Below are positions 7,474 through 15,195 of a stretch of DNA of 22,345 nucleotides, piece by piece; within the stretch, counting starts at the first letter, position 1; every line of letters begins with the position of its first letter. Source of the stretch: JBLHOS01 sp047623825 (GTDB lineage Bacteria > Pseudomonadota > Alphaproteobacteria > Rhodobacterales > Rhodobacteraceae); assembly GCA_047623825.1 (NCBI GenBank), contig JBLHOS010000052.1, positions 1 to 22,345 of the forward strand, given 5' to 3'. The notes below the pieces were generated by a model. The model saw only the letters and a program-made list of their open reading frames with translations. It had not been told where the DNA came from and ran no database searches. Both the position numbers and the translations under genes were made by a program.

Positions 7474-8429
7474 CAGCGCAACCTCGGGTTCAGCGCATCG
7501 CGCAGCCAGTCACCCAGCAGATTTACGGATAATGCCAACGCCAGCAGTGTCATGGCAGGAAAGAATAAGATCCACCATTCGCCTGAAAAGAGGAATCCCT
7601 GACCAACGCGGATCAGCGTGCCAAGCGAGGGTTGCGTTGGCGGCGCGCCGACCCCCAGAAAGCTTAGCGTTGCCTCTGCGATAATTGCCAGCGCCAGACT
7701 GATCGTGGCGATCACCAGCACCGGCGACAGTACGTTTGGCAAGATATGGCGGGTCATGATCGCCAGTGGTGATCGCCCGATTAGGCGTGCGGCCTGTACA
7801 TATTCCTTGTTCTTTTCAACTAGGGTAGCGCCCCGAACGACGCGCGCAAACTGGACCCAATCGCTTAGTCCGATTGCCAGGATCAACACCCAGATCGCCA
7901 CCTGATCGCGATATTCAATTGGCGTGATCCCCTTGGCGACACCAAAAATCAGCATTGCCACCAGAATGGCTGGAAAGGTTAGTTGCACATCGGCAATTCG
8001 CATGATGATTGTTTCGGTCCAGCCACCAAGATAGCCCGCAAGAAGGCCCAGTGAGATGCCCAGAACCATAGCAAAAAGTACGGCGGAAAAGCCAACAAAC
8101 AGTGAGATACGCATGCCATAAAGGATGGTTGAAAATACATCTCTGCCTTGATCATCGGTACCCAGCCAGAAACTTTCCCCGGTAAAGGCGTTCGGCTCCA
8201 TCGGTGCCGTAAACCCGTTCATCAGGTTTAGGGTGGCGGGATCGAACGGATTGTGGGGCGCAAAAAGTGGGGCAAAAACAGCGCTGAGAACTAAAATCAG
8301 CACGGCACCAAGCGAGACCATCGCGATGGGAGTTTTTCGAAAGCTCCAGGCCAGATCTGTGTCCCAAGCGCGTGCCAATCGGTGCGCGCGACGCTCAACC
8401 GGCTCTGCAGGGGGCGGTGCATCAGTCAT
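7473..8429 (-). CDS. ABC importer permease, DppC/OppC type
   Basis: This inner-membrane permease of 318 residues belongs to the peptide/nickel class. It has a cytoplasmic N-terminal tail of about 30 residues, a first membrane segment at about 34-56, the hallmark LGTDDQGRDVFS (89-100) of DppC-type subunits, and then about five further hydrophobic segments. The EAA loop that contacts the ATPase lies at about 212-231 (QAARLIGRSPLAIMTRHILP). The DPRLR-type end (DALNPRLR) is also characteristic. Its ATG shares a base with the TGA of the preceding permease gene and its own stop shares a base with the ATPase start, so three genes are translationally chained. It pairs with the DppB-type subunit to form the channel. 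Confidence 0.92.
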   Translation of the reverse strand: MTDAPPPAEPVERRAHRLARAWDTDLAWSFRKTPIAMVSLGAVLILVLSAVFAPLFAPHNPFDPATLNLMNGFTAPMEPNAFTGESFWLGTDDQGRDVFSTILYGMRISLFVGFSAVLFAMVLGISLGLLAGYLGGWTETIIMRIADVQLTFPAILVAMLIFGVAKGITPIEYRDQVAIWVLILAIGLSDWVQFARVVRGATLVEKNKEYVQAARLIGRSPLAIMTRHILPNVLSPVLVIATISLALAIIAEATLSFLGVGAPPTQPSLGTLIRVGQGFLFSGEWWILFFPAMTLLALALSVNLLGDWLRDALNPRLR

Positions 8430-9403
8430 CAGGTTTTCCCTTCGCCGCGCAGGCGCGGGTCGATCGCCACATAAAGCAGGTCAACGGCCAAGTTGATCCC
8501 AACAAACATCACCGAAATCAGCATCAGATAGGCGGCCATCACCGGGATATCGACGAACTGGATCGCGTTGATGAATAATAGGCCAACGCCCGGCCACTGA
8601 AATACCGTCTCAGTTATGATCGCGAATGCGATGATTGAGCCAATTTGCAAACCCATGACGGTGATCACCGGCACAAGGGTATTTTTTAATGCATGGCGGA
8701 AGTTGACCGCGCGGCTCGACAGGCCGCGCGCACGTGCAAACCGGATGTAGTCTTGGCGTAAAACCTCTAACATTTCCGATCGCACCAATCGCATGATCAA
8801 GGTCATTTGATACAGTCCCAGGGTGATTGAGGGCAGGATCAACGCCAACAGTCCGCTTTTGGTCAAAAATCCAGTGCTCCAACCGCCGATTTGGGTCACC
8901 TCGCCACGCCCAAACGAAGGCAGCATATTTAGCTCCACTGAGAATAGGTAGATCAGCAAGATCCCAATGAGAAAGGTCGGCAGGGAGACCCCGATCAGCG
9001 ATACGGCCATGATCATGTTTGACAGCCAGCCATCGCGCCTGATCGCAGTGAAGACACCCAAACTGATGCCCATAACCATTGCAAACAGGCCTGAGACAGC
9101 GGCTAGTTCCAGCGTGGCGGGCGCGCGCTCTGCAATGATCTCAGCTACTGGCCGGCCCTGGCGATAAGAAATTCCGAAATTGCCCTGAATGGCGCCCTCA
9201 AGGAATCGGAAATACTGTACTGGGAACGGTTGATCCAAGCCAAGCTGATCGCGCAGCCGCTCAACATCGGCCATGGTGCGTTCTTGGCCCAGCATGTTGT
9301 CGACCGGATCGCCGACAAAGCGGAACATCGAAAACGCGACCAGTCCTACGACCAGCAATACCAGGACAGATTGCAGCACACGGCGCACGATATAAGACAG
9401 CAT
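8429..9403 (-). CDS. ABC importer permease, DppB/OppB type
   Basis: This inner-membrane permease has 324 residues. The ATG at 9403 is chosen over an upstream in-frame start (9475) because it begins the standard MLSYIVRRVLQSV opening of DppB proteins and follows an AAGGA site; the extra 24 upstream residues are polar and overlap the end of the GST gene. The first membrane segment is at about 9-27, a periplasmic portion with GNFGISY (74-80) follows, and five more hydrophobic segments come after about residue 98. The EAA loop is FARARGLSSRAVNFRHALKN (222-241). The protein ends with DPRLRGEGKT. It lies 44 bases downstream of the GST gene and overlaps the DppC-type gene by one base. Confidence 0.92.
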   Translation of the reverse strand: MLSYIVRRVLQSVLVLLVVGLVAFSMFRFVGDPVDNMLGQERTMADVERLRDQLGLDQPFPVQYFRFLEGAIQGNFGISYRQGRPVAEIIAERAPATLELAAVSGLFAMVMGISLGVFTAIRRDGWLSNMIMAVSLIGVSLPTFLIGILLIYLFSVELNMLPSFGRGEVTQIGGWSTGFLTKSGLLALILPSITLGLYQMTLIMRLVRSEMLEVLRQDYIRFARARGLSSRAVNFRHALKNTLVPVITVMGLQIGSIIAFAIITETVFQWPGVGLLFINAIQFVDIPVMAAYLMLISVMFVGINLAVDLLYVAIDPRLRGEGKT

Positions 9404-9447
9404 ATTAGTGGATCCTTCGGGCAGGGACAGGTGGCAAGAGCAGGCGG

Positions 9448-10389
9448 TTAGCCTCGGGCATGGTGGGCGGTCCAATCGATTTGCGGGCCGGCGGGCACGA
9501 TGCCCAACGGATTGCGCAATGGCGAGGGTGAGAAGTAGCCCTGCTTGTAGATCTCAAAGTTGACCGTCTCAGCAACGCCCGGCATCTGGTATATCTCACG
9601 AGTATAGGCCCACAGATGCGGATAATCCATCAAACGACGGATATTGCATTTGAAGGCATAGTGATAGGCGACGTCAAATCGCGCAAGCGTCGGAAATAGT
9701 CGCAAATCAGCCTCAGTAAACCGATCACCGGTCAGGTAGCGGGTGTTAGACAATTGTATCTCGATCTGATCGAGGGCCGCAAACACGGCGAAGACGGCAC
9801 TGTCATAGGCGTCTTGGGTGCGCGCAAAACCGGCGCGGTAGACGCCGTTGTTCACATCGCGGTAGATCCGCGTATTCCAAGTCTCAATTGAGCTCCGCAG
9901 GTCTGCGGGCGCCAGATCCGGGCCGGTGGCAAACGCATCGTTCAGCATCCGTACGATATCCGCACTTTCGTTTGAGACTGCGCGACCCTGCACCTTGTCC
10001 CACAGCAGTGGCACGGTAATGCGCCCGGTATAACTGGGATCGACGCGGGTATAGACTTGATGCAGGCTGGACGCGTGAAATAGTGGATCGACATAGGCGC
10101 CAACTGGGTCAAAGATCCAGCCCTGATCGGTCCGGCGCGGCTTGGCGTAAGAAATGGTGATCTGATCGCGTAACCCCTTGAGGGCAATGATCAACAGCGC
10201 GCGATGTGCCCACGGGCAGTTCCACGCGGCAAATAGGTGATATCGTCCAGTATCAGGCGTGAATTCGGCCAGTACATCGGTCGTTATCCAATTGCGAATG
10301 TTGGATTTTTGACGCTCAAATGCACCGTTCAGAACCGTTTCTGGGTCAGGGTCATCGGTGTGGTAGACGCCTTCGATCATAACGCCCAT
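9448..10389 (-). CDS. Xi-class glutathione transferase, glutathionyl-hydroquinone reductase type
   Basis: These cytosolic enzymes use a cysteine to remove glutathione from glutathionyl-hydroquinones or related conjugates. The protein shows the family pattern: an N-terminal extension with RNWITTD (32-38), GRYHLFAAWNCPWAHR with the catalytic Cys58 in the CPWAHR motif, a VPLLWD strand, NESADIVRMLN for glutathione contact, and a helical C-terminal half with TEADLRLFPTLARFD and NIRRLMDYPHLWAYTR. Length is 313 residues, normal for YqjG/PcpF-like proteins. ATG 10389 is preferred to the upstream TTG at 10404 because AAGGA sits five bases before it. It lies inside the ABC importer operon, between the second binding protein and the permeases, which is unusual for an enzyme and suggests that it acts on the imported compound. 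Confidence 0.88.
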   Translation of the reverse strand: MGVMIEGVYHTDDPDPETVLNGAFERQKSNIRNWITTDVLAEFTPDTGRYHLFAAWNCPWAHRALLIIALKGLRDQITISYAKPRRTDQGWIFDPVGAYVDPLFHASSLHQVYTRVDPSYTGRITVPLLWDKVQGRAVSNESADIVRMLNDAFATGPDLAPADLRSSIETWNTRIYRDVNNGVYRAGFARTQDAYDSAVFAVFAALDQIEIQLSNTRYLTGDRFTEADLRLFPTLARFDVAYHYAFKCNIRRLMDYPHLWAYTREIYQMPGVAETVNFEIYKQGYFSPSPLRNPLGIVPAGPQIDWTAHHARG

Positions 10390-10412
10390 TACGTTCCTTC
10401 CCAAGTTTGGTT

Positions 10413-10440
10413 GCGGCGCGCCAAACCAAAGGCGCGCCGC
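10413..10440. promoter_or_regulatory. Strong GC hairpin between the binding-protein gene and the GST gene
   Basis: GCGGCGCGCC (10413-10422) and GGCGCGCCGC (10431-10440) form a perfect 10-bp stem with an eight-base loop. It lies 21 bases past the stop of the upstream binding-protein gene and 23 bases before the GST start. No T-run follows on the minus strand, so it is more likely an RNA processing or stability element that lets the binding-protein mRNA accumulate than a terminator. Confidence 0.7.
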
Positions 10441-10461
10441 GATTGTTCAAACCCTTTGGGC

Positions 10462-12021
10462 TTAATTGACGGTGACCCACCGCAGGATAAAGAAGTCATC
10501 CGGGCGCTGTGTCAGTTCAATATTCGTACCTGCACCCCAGACCAAAGGCTGAACATAAAGTGGCACGTAAACAACGTCTTCTTGCAGGGTACTGGCGGTC
10601 TCATCCAGCAAAGCCTGACGCACGCTGTCATCCAGTTCGGATTGGATCATTGGCAGCATTTCGTCTACGCGGGCGTTCGAATAACCACCAAAGTTCCAAG
10701 TGCCCAAACGCTCACCAGGGGTGTGCATCAAAAAGCGGATCGGATGCTCGGCGTCGAATGTGCCGGGCGACCAGCCCAAAAGGTACATGTCGAAATTATC
10801 GGCACGCAGTTCGGTCCAGTAATTTGACACAGGTATCGAGTCGAGTTCGGCCGTGATGCCAACTTGGGCCAACATGCCAACAACTGCGAGGCAGACAGCT
10901 TCGTCGTTCAAATAGCGGTCATTGGTGCATTTCAGGCCAAACGAAAAGCCATCAGCGTAACCCGCTTCGGTCAAAAGGGCGCGTGCGCCATCTGGATCAA
11001 ACGCCGGGCGATCTGCCAAGCCGGTGCTAAAGCCGCGCATTGCCGGGCTGACCAGTTGCGATGCCGCCTCGGCATTGCCGCGCATGGTGGTTTGCAAAAT
11101 CGCGGGCACGTTGATCGCCTGGGCGACCGCTTGGCGAACACGCAGGTCAAGGAACGGGTTTGGGGACCCAGCATCAGCGCCGTATTTCAGTTCAGCATGA
11201 TCATGACCAAAGCCCAGCATGATAACGCGCGCTTCAATGCCTTGAATGACTTGGACACCGTCCTGACCGGACAGGCGTGCGGCATCCTGAATTGGCACCG
11301 GGTTGATCAGATCGACATCACCTGACAGCAGGGCCGCGACGGCAGTTGCCGAGTTTTGGATCGGGGTGAATTCGGCGCGGGTAACGTTGTGCTCAACCTC
11401 GCCCCACCAGCCTGCAAACGGCTCTAGTACGGTCAAAAGATCAGGCTGACGCTCAACCAATTGGAACGCGCCAGTGCCGTTGGTATTAAGTGTGGCAAAG
11501 TTTTCGGTGTCTTTTGCGGGATCAGTGGCGTCATTGGCTTCGGCCCAACCACTGTCCATCATCATCCAGTTTGCAATGCTGTCTGGAAAGATAGGATTTG
11601 GCGCCGTGGTCAAGATCTCGACGGTATAGTCGTCCACGGCCACAACGCCTGAAACCGGGGCAAACCAGCTGGCTACATCTGACTGTTCAGACGAGGCGCG
11701 CAGATAGGAAAACACTACATCTTCGGCGGTGAATGCGCTGCCATCGTGAAAGGTTACGCCCTGACGCAATACAAACCGCCAACCTTCGCCTTCGCCGATT
11801 GGCTCCCAACTGGTGGCAAGAGACGGCTCAATCGCCATATTGCGACCGCGACGCACAAGGCCCTCATAGATATTGTTCAGGAACCCCAAAACTGGGGCTG
11901 AGCTGACAGCATGCGGGTCCATAGTTTGCGGATCTGTCGTCGACGACCAGCGCAAAGTCTCAGCGCTGGCTCCGTTCGCGAGGCACAGCGCAATGGCTGT
12001 CGCGGAAATTAGACGTATCAT
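10462..12021 (-). CDS. ABC importer solute-binding protein 2 (peptide/nickel class)
   Basis: This is a periplasmic binding protein of 519 residues (family 5 extracellular solute-binding protein). The ATG at 12021 is preferred over 12084 because GGAGGGA precedes it and because it opens a signal peptide (MIRLISATAIALCLANGASA) cleaved before ETLRW. The mature part begins with the class signature TLRWSSTTDPQTMDPHA, followed by NNIYEGLVRR, WRFVLRQGVTFHDGSAFTAEDVVFS and, later, LRVRQAVAQAINVPAI. It has no lipobox, so it is soluble in the periplasm. It is clearly related to the next protein upstream in the operon; both share an MMMDxGWA segment and a C-terminal VYVPL or IYLPI stretch. The two probably arose by duplication and may widen the ligand range. 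The ligand cannot be told from sequence. Confidence 0.9.
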   Translation of the reverse strand: MIRLISATAIALCLANGASAETLRWSSTTDPQTMDPHAVSSAPVLGFLNNIYEGLVRRGRNMAIEPSLATSWEPIGEGEGWRFVLRQGVTFHDGSAFTAEDVVFSYLRASSEQSDVASWFAPVSGVVAVDDYTVEILTTAPNPIFPDSIANWMMMDSGWAEANDATDPAKDTENFATLNTNGTGAFQLVERQPDLLTVLEPFAGWWGEVEHNVTRAEFTPIQNSATAVAALLSGDVDLINPVPIQDAARLSGQDGVQVIQGIEARVIMLGFGHDHAELKYGADAGSPNPFLDLRVRQAVAQAINVPAILQTTMRGNAEAASQLVSPAMRGFSTGLADRPAFDPDGARALLTEAGYADGFSFGLKCTNDRYLNDEAVCLAVVGMLAQVGITAELDSIPVSNYWTELRADNFDMYLLGWSPGTFDAEHPIRFLMHTPGERLGTWNFGGYSNARVDEMLPMIQSELDDSVRQALLDETASTLQEDVVYVPLYVQPLVWGAGTNIELTQRPDDFFILRWVTVN

Positions 12022-12046
12022 ATAAGGGGTCCCTCCAAAGAAAATC

Positions 12047-12073
12047 GCCTCTTCGCTAATATGGTGAAGAGGC
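12047..12073 (-). terminator. Hairpin between the two binding-protein genes, possible partial terminator
   Basis: GCCTCTTC (12066-12073 read on the minus strand) pairs perfectly with GAAGAGGC (12047-12054) around an 11-base loop, followed on the minus strand by GATTTTCTTT. The broken T-run makes it a leaky terminator or an RNA-stability element. It would give the first binding protein more mRNA than the genes after it. Confidence 0.55.
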
Positions 12074-12120
12074 AGGGGCAGCATGACGCGATTGGCATGC
12101 TACCGCCAAGTTTTATCAGA

Positions 12121-13707
12121 TCAATTGAACGTAAAGTATTTGAATTTCACCGAATCTTCTGGATCAACAATTGTGTTTATCCGGTCCGCCATGCCCCAGT
12201 TCAGGACCTGATGGTGGATCGGCAAATAGATCAGGTCTTCCTGCATAACCTCCCAGATTGCGGCAATCGTTCCATTTCGCACATCCAGATCAACCTCGGA
12301 CGAAAGCGATAGGATCATCGCGTCCAGATCAGTGTTGGAATAGCGAGTGCCGTTCCAAGATCCTCGATCAGCGGTGCGAGTGTGCGCCAAAAAGTTGAAG
12401 ATGTATTCGCTGTCATAGGTTGGGACACCCCAGCCCAGCATATAGAAATCGGTCTGCGCTGGCTCAGAGTTGATCAGCGGAAAGTGCTGGGACCGCGGCA
12501 GCGCACTTAGGTTCACCGTGATGCCAATTTGCGCGAACATTCCGACAGCGGCTTGGCAAATCGACTCATCATTGACGTAGCGGTCATTCGGGCAATCAAG
12601 CTGAATGGTGAAACCATCGCCGTATCCGGCATCAGCCATCAAGGCACGCGCGGCCGTTACGTCCGTTGCCGGATAAGCGTCCAGTTCAGCCGTCCAGCCA
12701 GTCACGAAGGGGGGCATAATAACGCCTGCGGGTTGGGACTGACCACGCATTACAACCTGTTGGATGGCCTCCCGGTTGATCGCAATGTTCATCGCTTGGC
12801 GCACGCGCAGATCTGCAAGGGGATTCGCGCCTTCTACATTATCCATGGTCAGATCATCAGCGCCGACATTCATCCCAAAAAAGATGACGCGGTTTTGTGG
12901 GGCAGTGATGACCTCAAGCCCGTCAGCATTCGCGACACGCTCAAGATCCTGCACCGGCACGTCTTGGATAAAGTCAACTTCGCCGGACAACAGGGCCGCG
13001 ACGCGGGTCGCAGGGTTTTGGATCGGGGTATAGATGATCTCGCTGACTTCCAGTGGGAACTCACCAATGCCCCAATAACCATCATAAGCTGAGAGAACCG
13101 TGCGGACGTCCGGCTCTCGGCTGACGATCAGGTAGGGGCCGGTGCCATTCATGTTGCGCGCGGCATAGGTGTCTTGGCCGCCCTCATAGTCTTGGACTTC
13201 AACGGCACCGTTCGCGATTGCCCAGCCTTCATCCATCATCATGATGTTGGTGAGGTTGTTGGGCAGCAAGGGGTTTGGACCGGCAGTCTCTATTTCTAAG
13301 ATGTAGGGACTGACGGCGCGCACTTCGGTGACCGAACCCAGCAACTCCTTAAAATCGCTGTCATCGCTCATGGCGCGGTTCAGTGAGAACACGGCGTCTG
13401 AGCTATCGAATTCTGACCCATCATGATAAGTGACGCCTTCGCGAAGCGTGAAGACCCAGACGTTTGGGTTTTCAGCCGATGGCTCCCAGTTGGTTGCAAG
13501 TGTGGGCACAGGCGTTCCGGTCATGTCGCGCATCAACAATGGCTCCATCACCTGATGGGCGAAAGCCGTCGTTGGACCCTCATTTTGTGCGTGGGGGTCA
13601 AGTGTCAGTGTGTCTGCCGTGCGGGCCCATCGGAGTGTTTCTGCTTGGCCAACTAGGGTTGTTGTGGCCAGCAACGCCGCTGCAAGAGCTGTCGTGCGAA
13701 TGAACAT
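12121..13707 (-). CDS. ABC importer solute-binding protein 1 (peptide/nickel class)
   Basis: This is the first gene of the operon, giving a periplasmic binding protein of 528 residues. The ATG at 13707 follows AGGGAGA and opens a signal peptide of about 22 residues (ending LVGQA before ETLRW). An in-frame ATG 63 bases upstream would extend it with polar residues and was rejected. The mature protein shows TLRWARTADTLTLDPHAQ, the WVFTLREGVTYHDGSEFDSSDAVFS block and LRVRQAMNIAINREAI, all typical of family 5 binding proteins. It has no lipobox cysteine. It shares its architecture and several motifs with binding protein 2 downstream, but they differ enough that the duplication is not recent. It is expressed from the promoter at 13834-13862. 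Confidence 0.9.
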   Translation of the reverse strand: MFIRTTALAAALLATTTLVGQAETLRWARTADTLTLDPHAQNEGPTTAFAHQVMEPLLMRDMTGTPVPTLATNWEPSAENPNVWVFTLREGVTYHDGSEFDSSDAVFSLNRAMSDDSDFKELLGSVTEVRAVSPYILEIETAGPNPLLPNNLTNIMMMDEGWAIANGAVEVQDYEGGQDTYAARNMNGTGPYLIVSREPDVRTVLSAYDGYWGIGEFPLEVSEIIYTPIQNPATRVAALLSGEVDFIQDVPVQDLERVANADGLEVITAPQNRVIFFGMNVGADDLTMDNVEGANPLADLRVRQAMNIAINREAIQQVVMRGQSQPAGVIMPPFVTGWTAELDAYPATDVTAARALMADAGYGDGFTIQLDCPNDRYVNDESICQAAVGMFAQIGITVNLSALPRSQHFPLINSEPAQTDFYMLGWGVPTYDSEYIFNFLAHTRTADRGSWNGTRYSNTDLDAMILSLSSEVDLDVRNGTIAAIWEVMQEDLIYLPIHHQVLNWGMADRINTIVDPEDSVKFKYFTFN

Positions 13708-13808
13708 TTGATATCTCCCTAATATGTTACCGCGCCAACATGGCGAGCTAATGCGCCGCGGCAAGATCAACGCCGGAATTAGTGCCGTATTGACACCAGA
13801 TACTGCAA

Positions 13809-13833
13809 TTATTTCGACCAGTTGGTCAAATAA
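13809..13833. promoter_or_regulatory. Inverted repeat over the predicted start of the ABC operon transcript
   Basis: GACCA (13816-13820) and TGGTC (13823-13827) are separated by GT. Flanking arms TTATTT and AAATAA extend the dyad, offset by one base on the left side. The dyad begins one base downstream of the -10 hexamer and covers the expected +1, which is where a repressor of GntR or similar type would bind. No regulator gene lies beside it. Confidence 0.55.
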
Positions 13834-13862
13834 GTATCAAACAGAGGGGATTTTCCCGTCAA
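13834..13862 (-). promoter_or_regulatory. Sigma70-like promoter of the ABC importer operon
   Basis: On the minus strand, TTGACG (13862-13857) and TGATAC (13839-13834) are 17 bases apart. The -35 lies about 20 bases past the stop of the dCTP deaminase gene. Transcription would start near 13827 and leave a leader of about 120 bases before the first binding-protein gene. Confidence 0.6.
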
Positions 13863-13881
13863 GGTTGTGCAGTGTGCTACC

Positions 13882-14970
13882 TCAACGAAAGTGTTTTGAT
13901 AGTTTTAGCCCTTGGCCTTGATAGTTTGAAGCAAGATCTGCGCCATAGAGCCGCTTTGGATTCTGCACCATTTTCTCGTAAACTAGACGTCCAACAACTT
14001 GACCATGTTCCAAAACAAACGGTGCCTCGTGGCAGCGGACCTCCAACACACCCCGCGCGCCGGCACCGCCGGCACTGGCATGGCCAAACCCGGGATCGAA
14101 AAAGCCCGCATAATGGACGCGAAATTCACCCACCATGGCCAGATAGGGTGCCATTTCAGCCGCGCAATCGGGCGGGATAGTCACAGCCTCTCTGCTGACC
14201 AGAATATAGAATGCGCCAGGGTCGAGAATGATTTGTTTGTTCGTTGTCTCTACCCGTTCCCAAAACTCAGCCGGTTCATAATAGCTTAATTTATTAAGAT
14301 CGATCACGCCGGTATGGGGCTTGGCGCGGTAGCCGACCAATGCCCCCTCAACCGGATCAAGATCCACCGAAAACCCCAGACCGTCATCGATAACTGCTCG
14401 GCCTGATACCAATGGAGAGGCTGCGTGGCGGACCCGCAATTGGTCATCGCTAAGCACTGCCTGGCCTGAGCGAAAGCGGATCTGGTTGAGCCGTTGGCCG
14501 GGGCGGACCAATACCGAGAAGGATCGTGGACAAATCTCAGCATAAAGCGGTCCAGTGTAGCCCGGTATGACCCGGTCAAATTCGACGCCGCCATCGGTAA
14601 TGGTGCGGGTCAGCAGATCAAGCCTGCCGGTAGAGCTTTTGGCGTTGGCCACCGCTGAGATAGATTGCGGCAAGGCCAAACTTTCCATCAAAGGCACGAC
14701 ATAGACGCAGCCTTTTTCCAAAACTGCACCGTCTGTCAGATCAACTCGGTGCATCTCAAATTCGGCCAAACGATCTTTTACACTCGCGCCTGCACCAGAT
14801 AAGAATGAGGCGCGTACGCGGTATGCAACTGACCCTAAACGTAAATCTAGACTGGCAGGTTGGATCTGATCGTTATCCAAAGGTGTTGTGCTTGTGATCT
14901 GACCGCAGTCAAACATGTCTTGAAGCATGTGGTCAGGCAACACGCCGGCTGCCATTTGATCTTGTGTCAT
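13882..14970 (-). CDS. dcd: Double-domain 2'-deoxycytidine 5'-triphosphate deaminase
   Basis: This enzyme deaminates dCTP to dUTP for thymidylate synthesis. At 362 residues it is almost twice as long as the 193-residue Escherichia coli Dcd and consists of two related dUTPase-fold halves, a form known in Alphaproteobacteria. Half 1 (about 1-185) holds IQPASLDLRLGS (36-47), KSSTGRLDL (111-119) and YTGPLYAEI (138-146), whose Glu145 sits where the catalytic glutamate of Dcd lies. Half 2 (about 215-362) holds YILVSREAVTIP and RGVLEVRCHEAPFVLEHGQ, with Glu310 in the equivalent place. The trimeric Dcd is therefore probably replaced by a pseudo-symmetric assembly. The ATG at 14970 has AGGGA about ten bases upstream. 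It lies downstream of tRNA-Pro but is isolated from it by a terminator. Confidence 0.88.
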   Translation of the reverse strand: MTQDQMAAGVLPDHMLQDMFDCGQITSTTPLDNDQIQPASLDLRLGSVAYRVRASFLSGAGASVKDRLAEFEMHRVDLTDGAVLEKGCVYVVPLMESLALPQSISAVANAKSSTGRLDLLTRTITDGGVEFDRVIPGYTGPLYAEICPRSFSVLVRPGQRLNQIRFRSGQAVLSDDQLRVRHAASPLVSGRAVIDDGLGFSVDLDPVEGALVGYRAKPHTGVIDLNKLSYYEPAEFWERVETTNKQIILDPGAFYILVSREAVTIPPDCAAEMAPYLAMVGEFRVHYAGFFDPGFGHASAGGAGARGVLEVRCHEAPFVLEHGQVVGRLVYEKMVQNPKRLYGADLASNYQGQGLKLSKHFR

Positions 14971-14997
14971 CGCTCACGTTCCCTTTGGATCGGTCAA

Positions 14998-15036
14998 CAA
15001 AAAACCGCCCTGCCAGAATTGGCGAGGGCGGTTTTT
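14998..15036 (-). terminator. Intrinsic terminator after tRNA-Pro
   Basis: CCGCCCT (15005-15011) pairs with AGGGCGG (15025-15031), and GCCA with TGGC inside it, around a GAAT loop with a single bulged base. The arms are flanked by A-runs and T-runs on both sides. Read on the minus strand, it directly follows the tRNA gene and ends in six T bases. It separates the tRNA from dcd. Confidence 0.88.
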
Positions 15037-15040
15037 GATT

Positions 15041-15117
15041 TGGTCGGGCTAGCAGGACTCGAACCTGCGACCTTCCGTCCCCCAGACGGACGCGCTACCA
15101 GGCTGCGCCATAGCCCG
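15041..15117 (-). tRNA. tRNA-Pro (anticodon GGG), CCA encoded
   Basis: The minus strand reads as a full cloverleaf. The acceptor arm CGGGCTA pairs with TAGCCCG; the D-arm GGCGCAGCCTGGTAGCGC is followed by an anticodon stem TCCGT/ACGGA with loop CTGGGGG, giving anticodon GGG at 15083-15081; the T-arm is GCAGG TTCGAGT CCTGC. The discriminator A (15044) is followed by an encoded CCA at 15043-15041. The total is 77 bases. It decodes CCC. It sits downstream of the merR-type gene and is followed by its own terminator. Confidence 0.97.
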
Positions 15118-15195
15118 AACTTGCGCCGTTTTAGCGAATTTGCACGTAGACGCAAGCGACAATCAATTAGGGCAAGCTGGGACATCGATGCAGGT

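Noticed and set aside
10237..10827. Plus-strand open frame of 196 codons
   Set aside because: It is antisense to the GST and binding-protein genes, which are clearly real; its sequence has the typical look of a shadow frame.
12529..13092. Plus-strand open frame of 187 codons
   Set aside because: It is antisense to binding protein 1, with no ribosome-binding site and no family resemblance.
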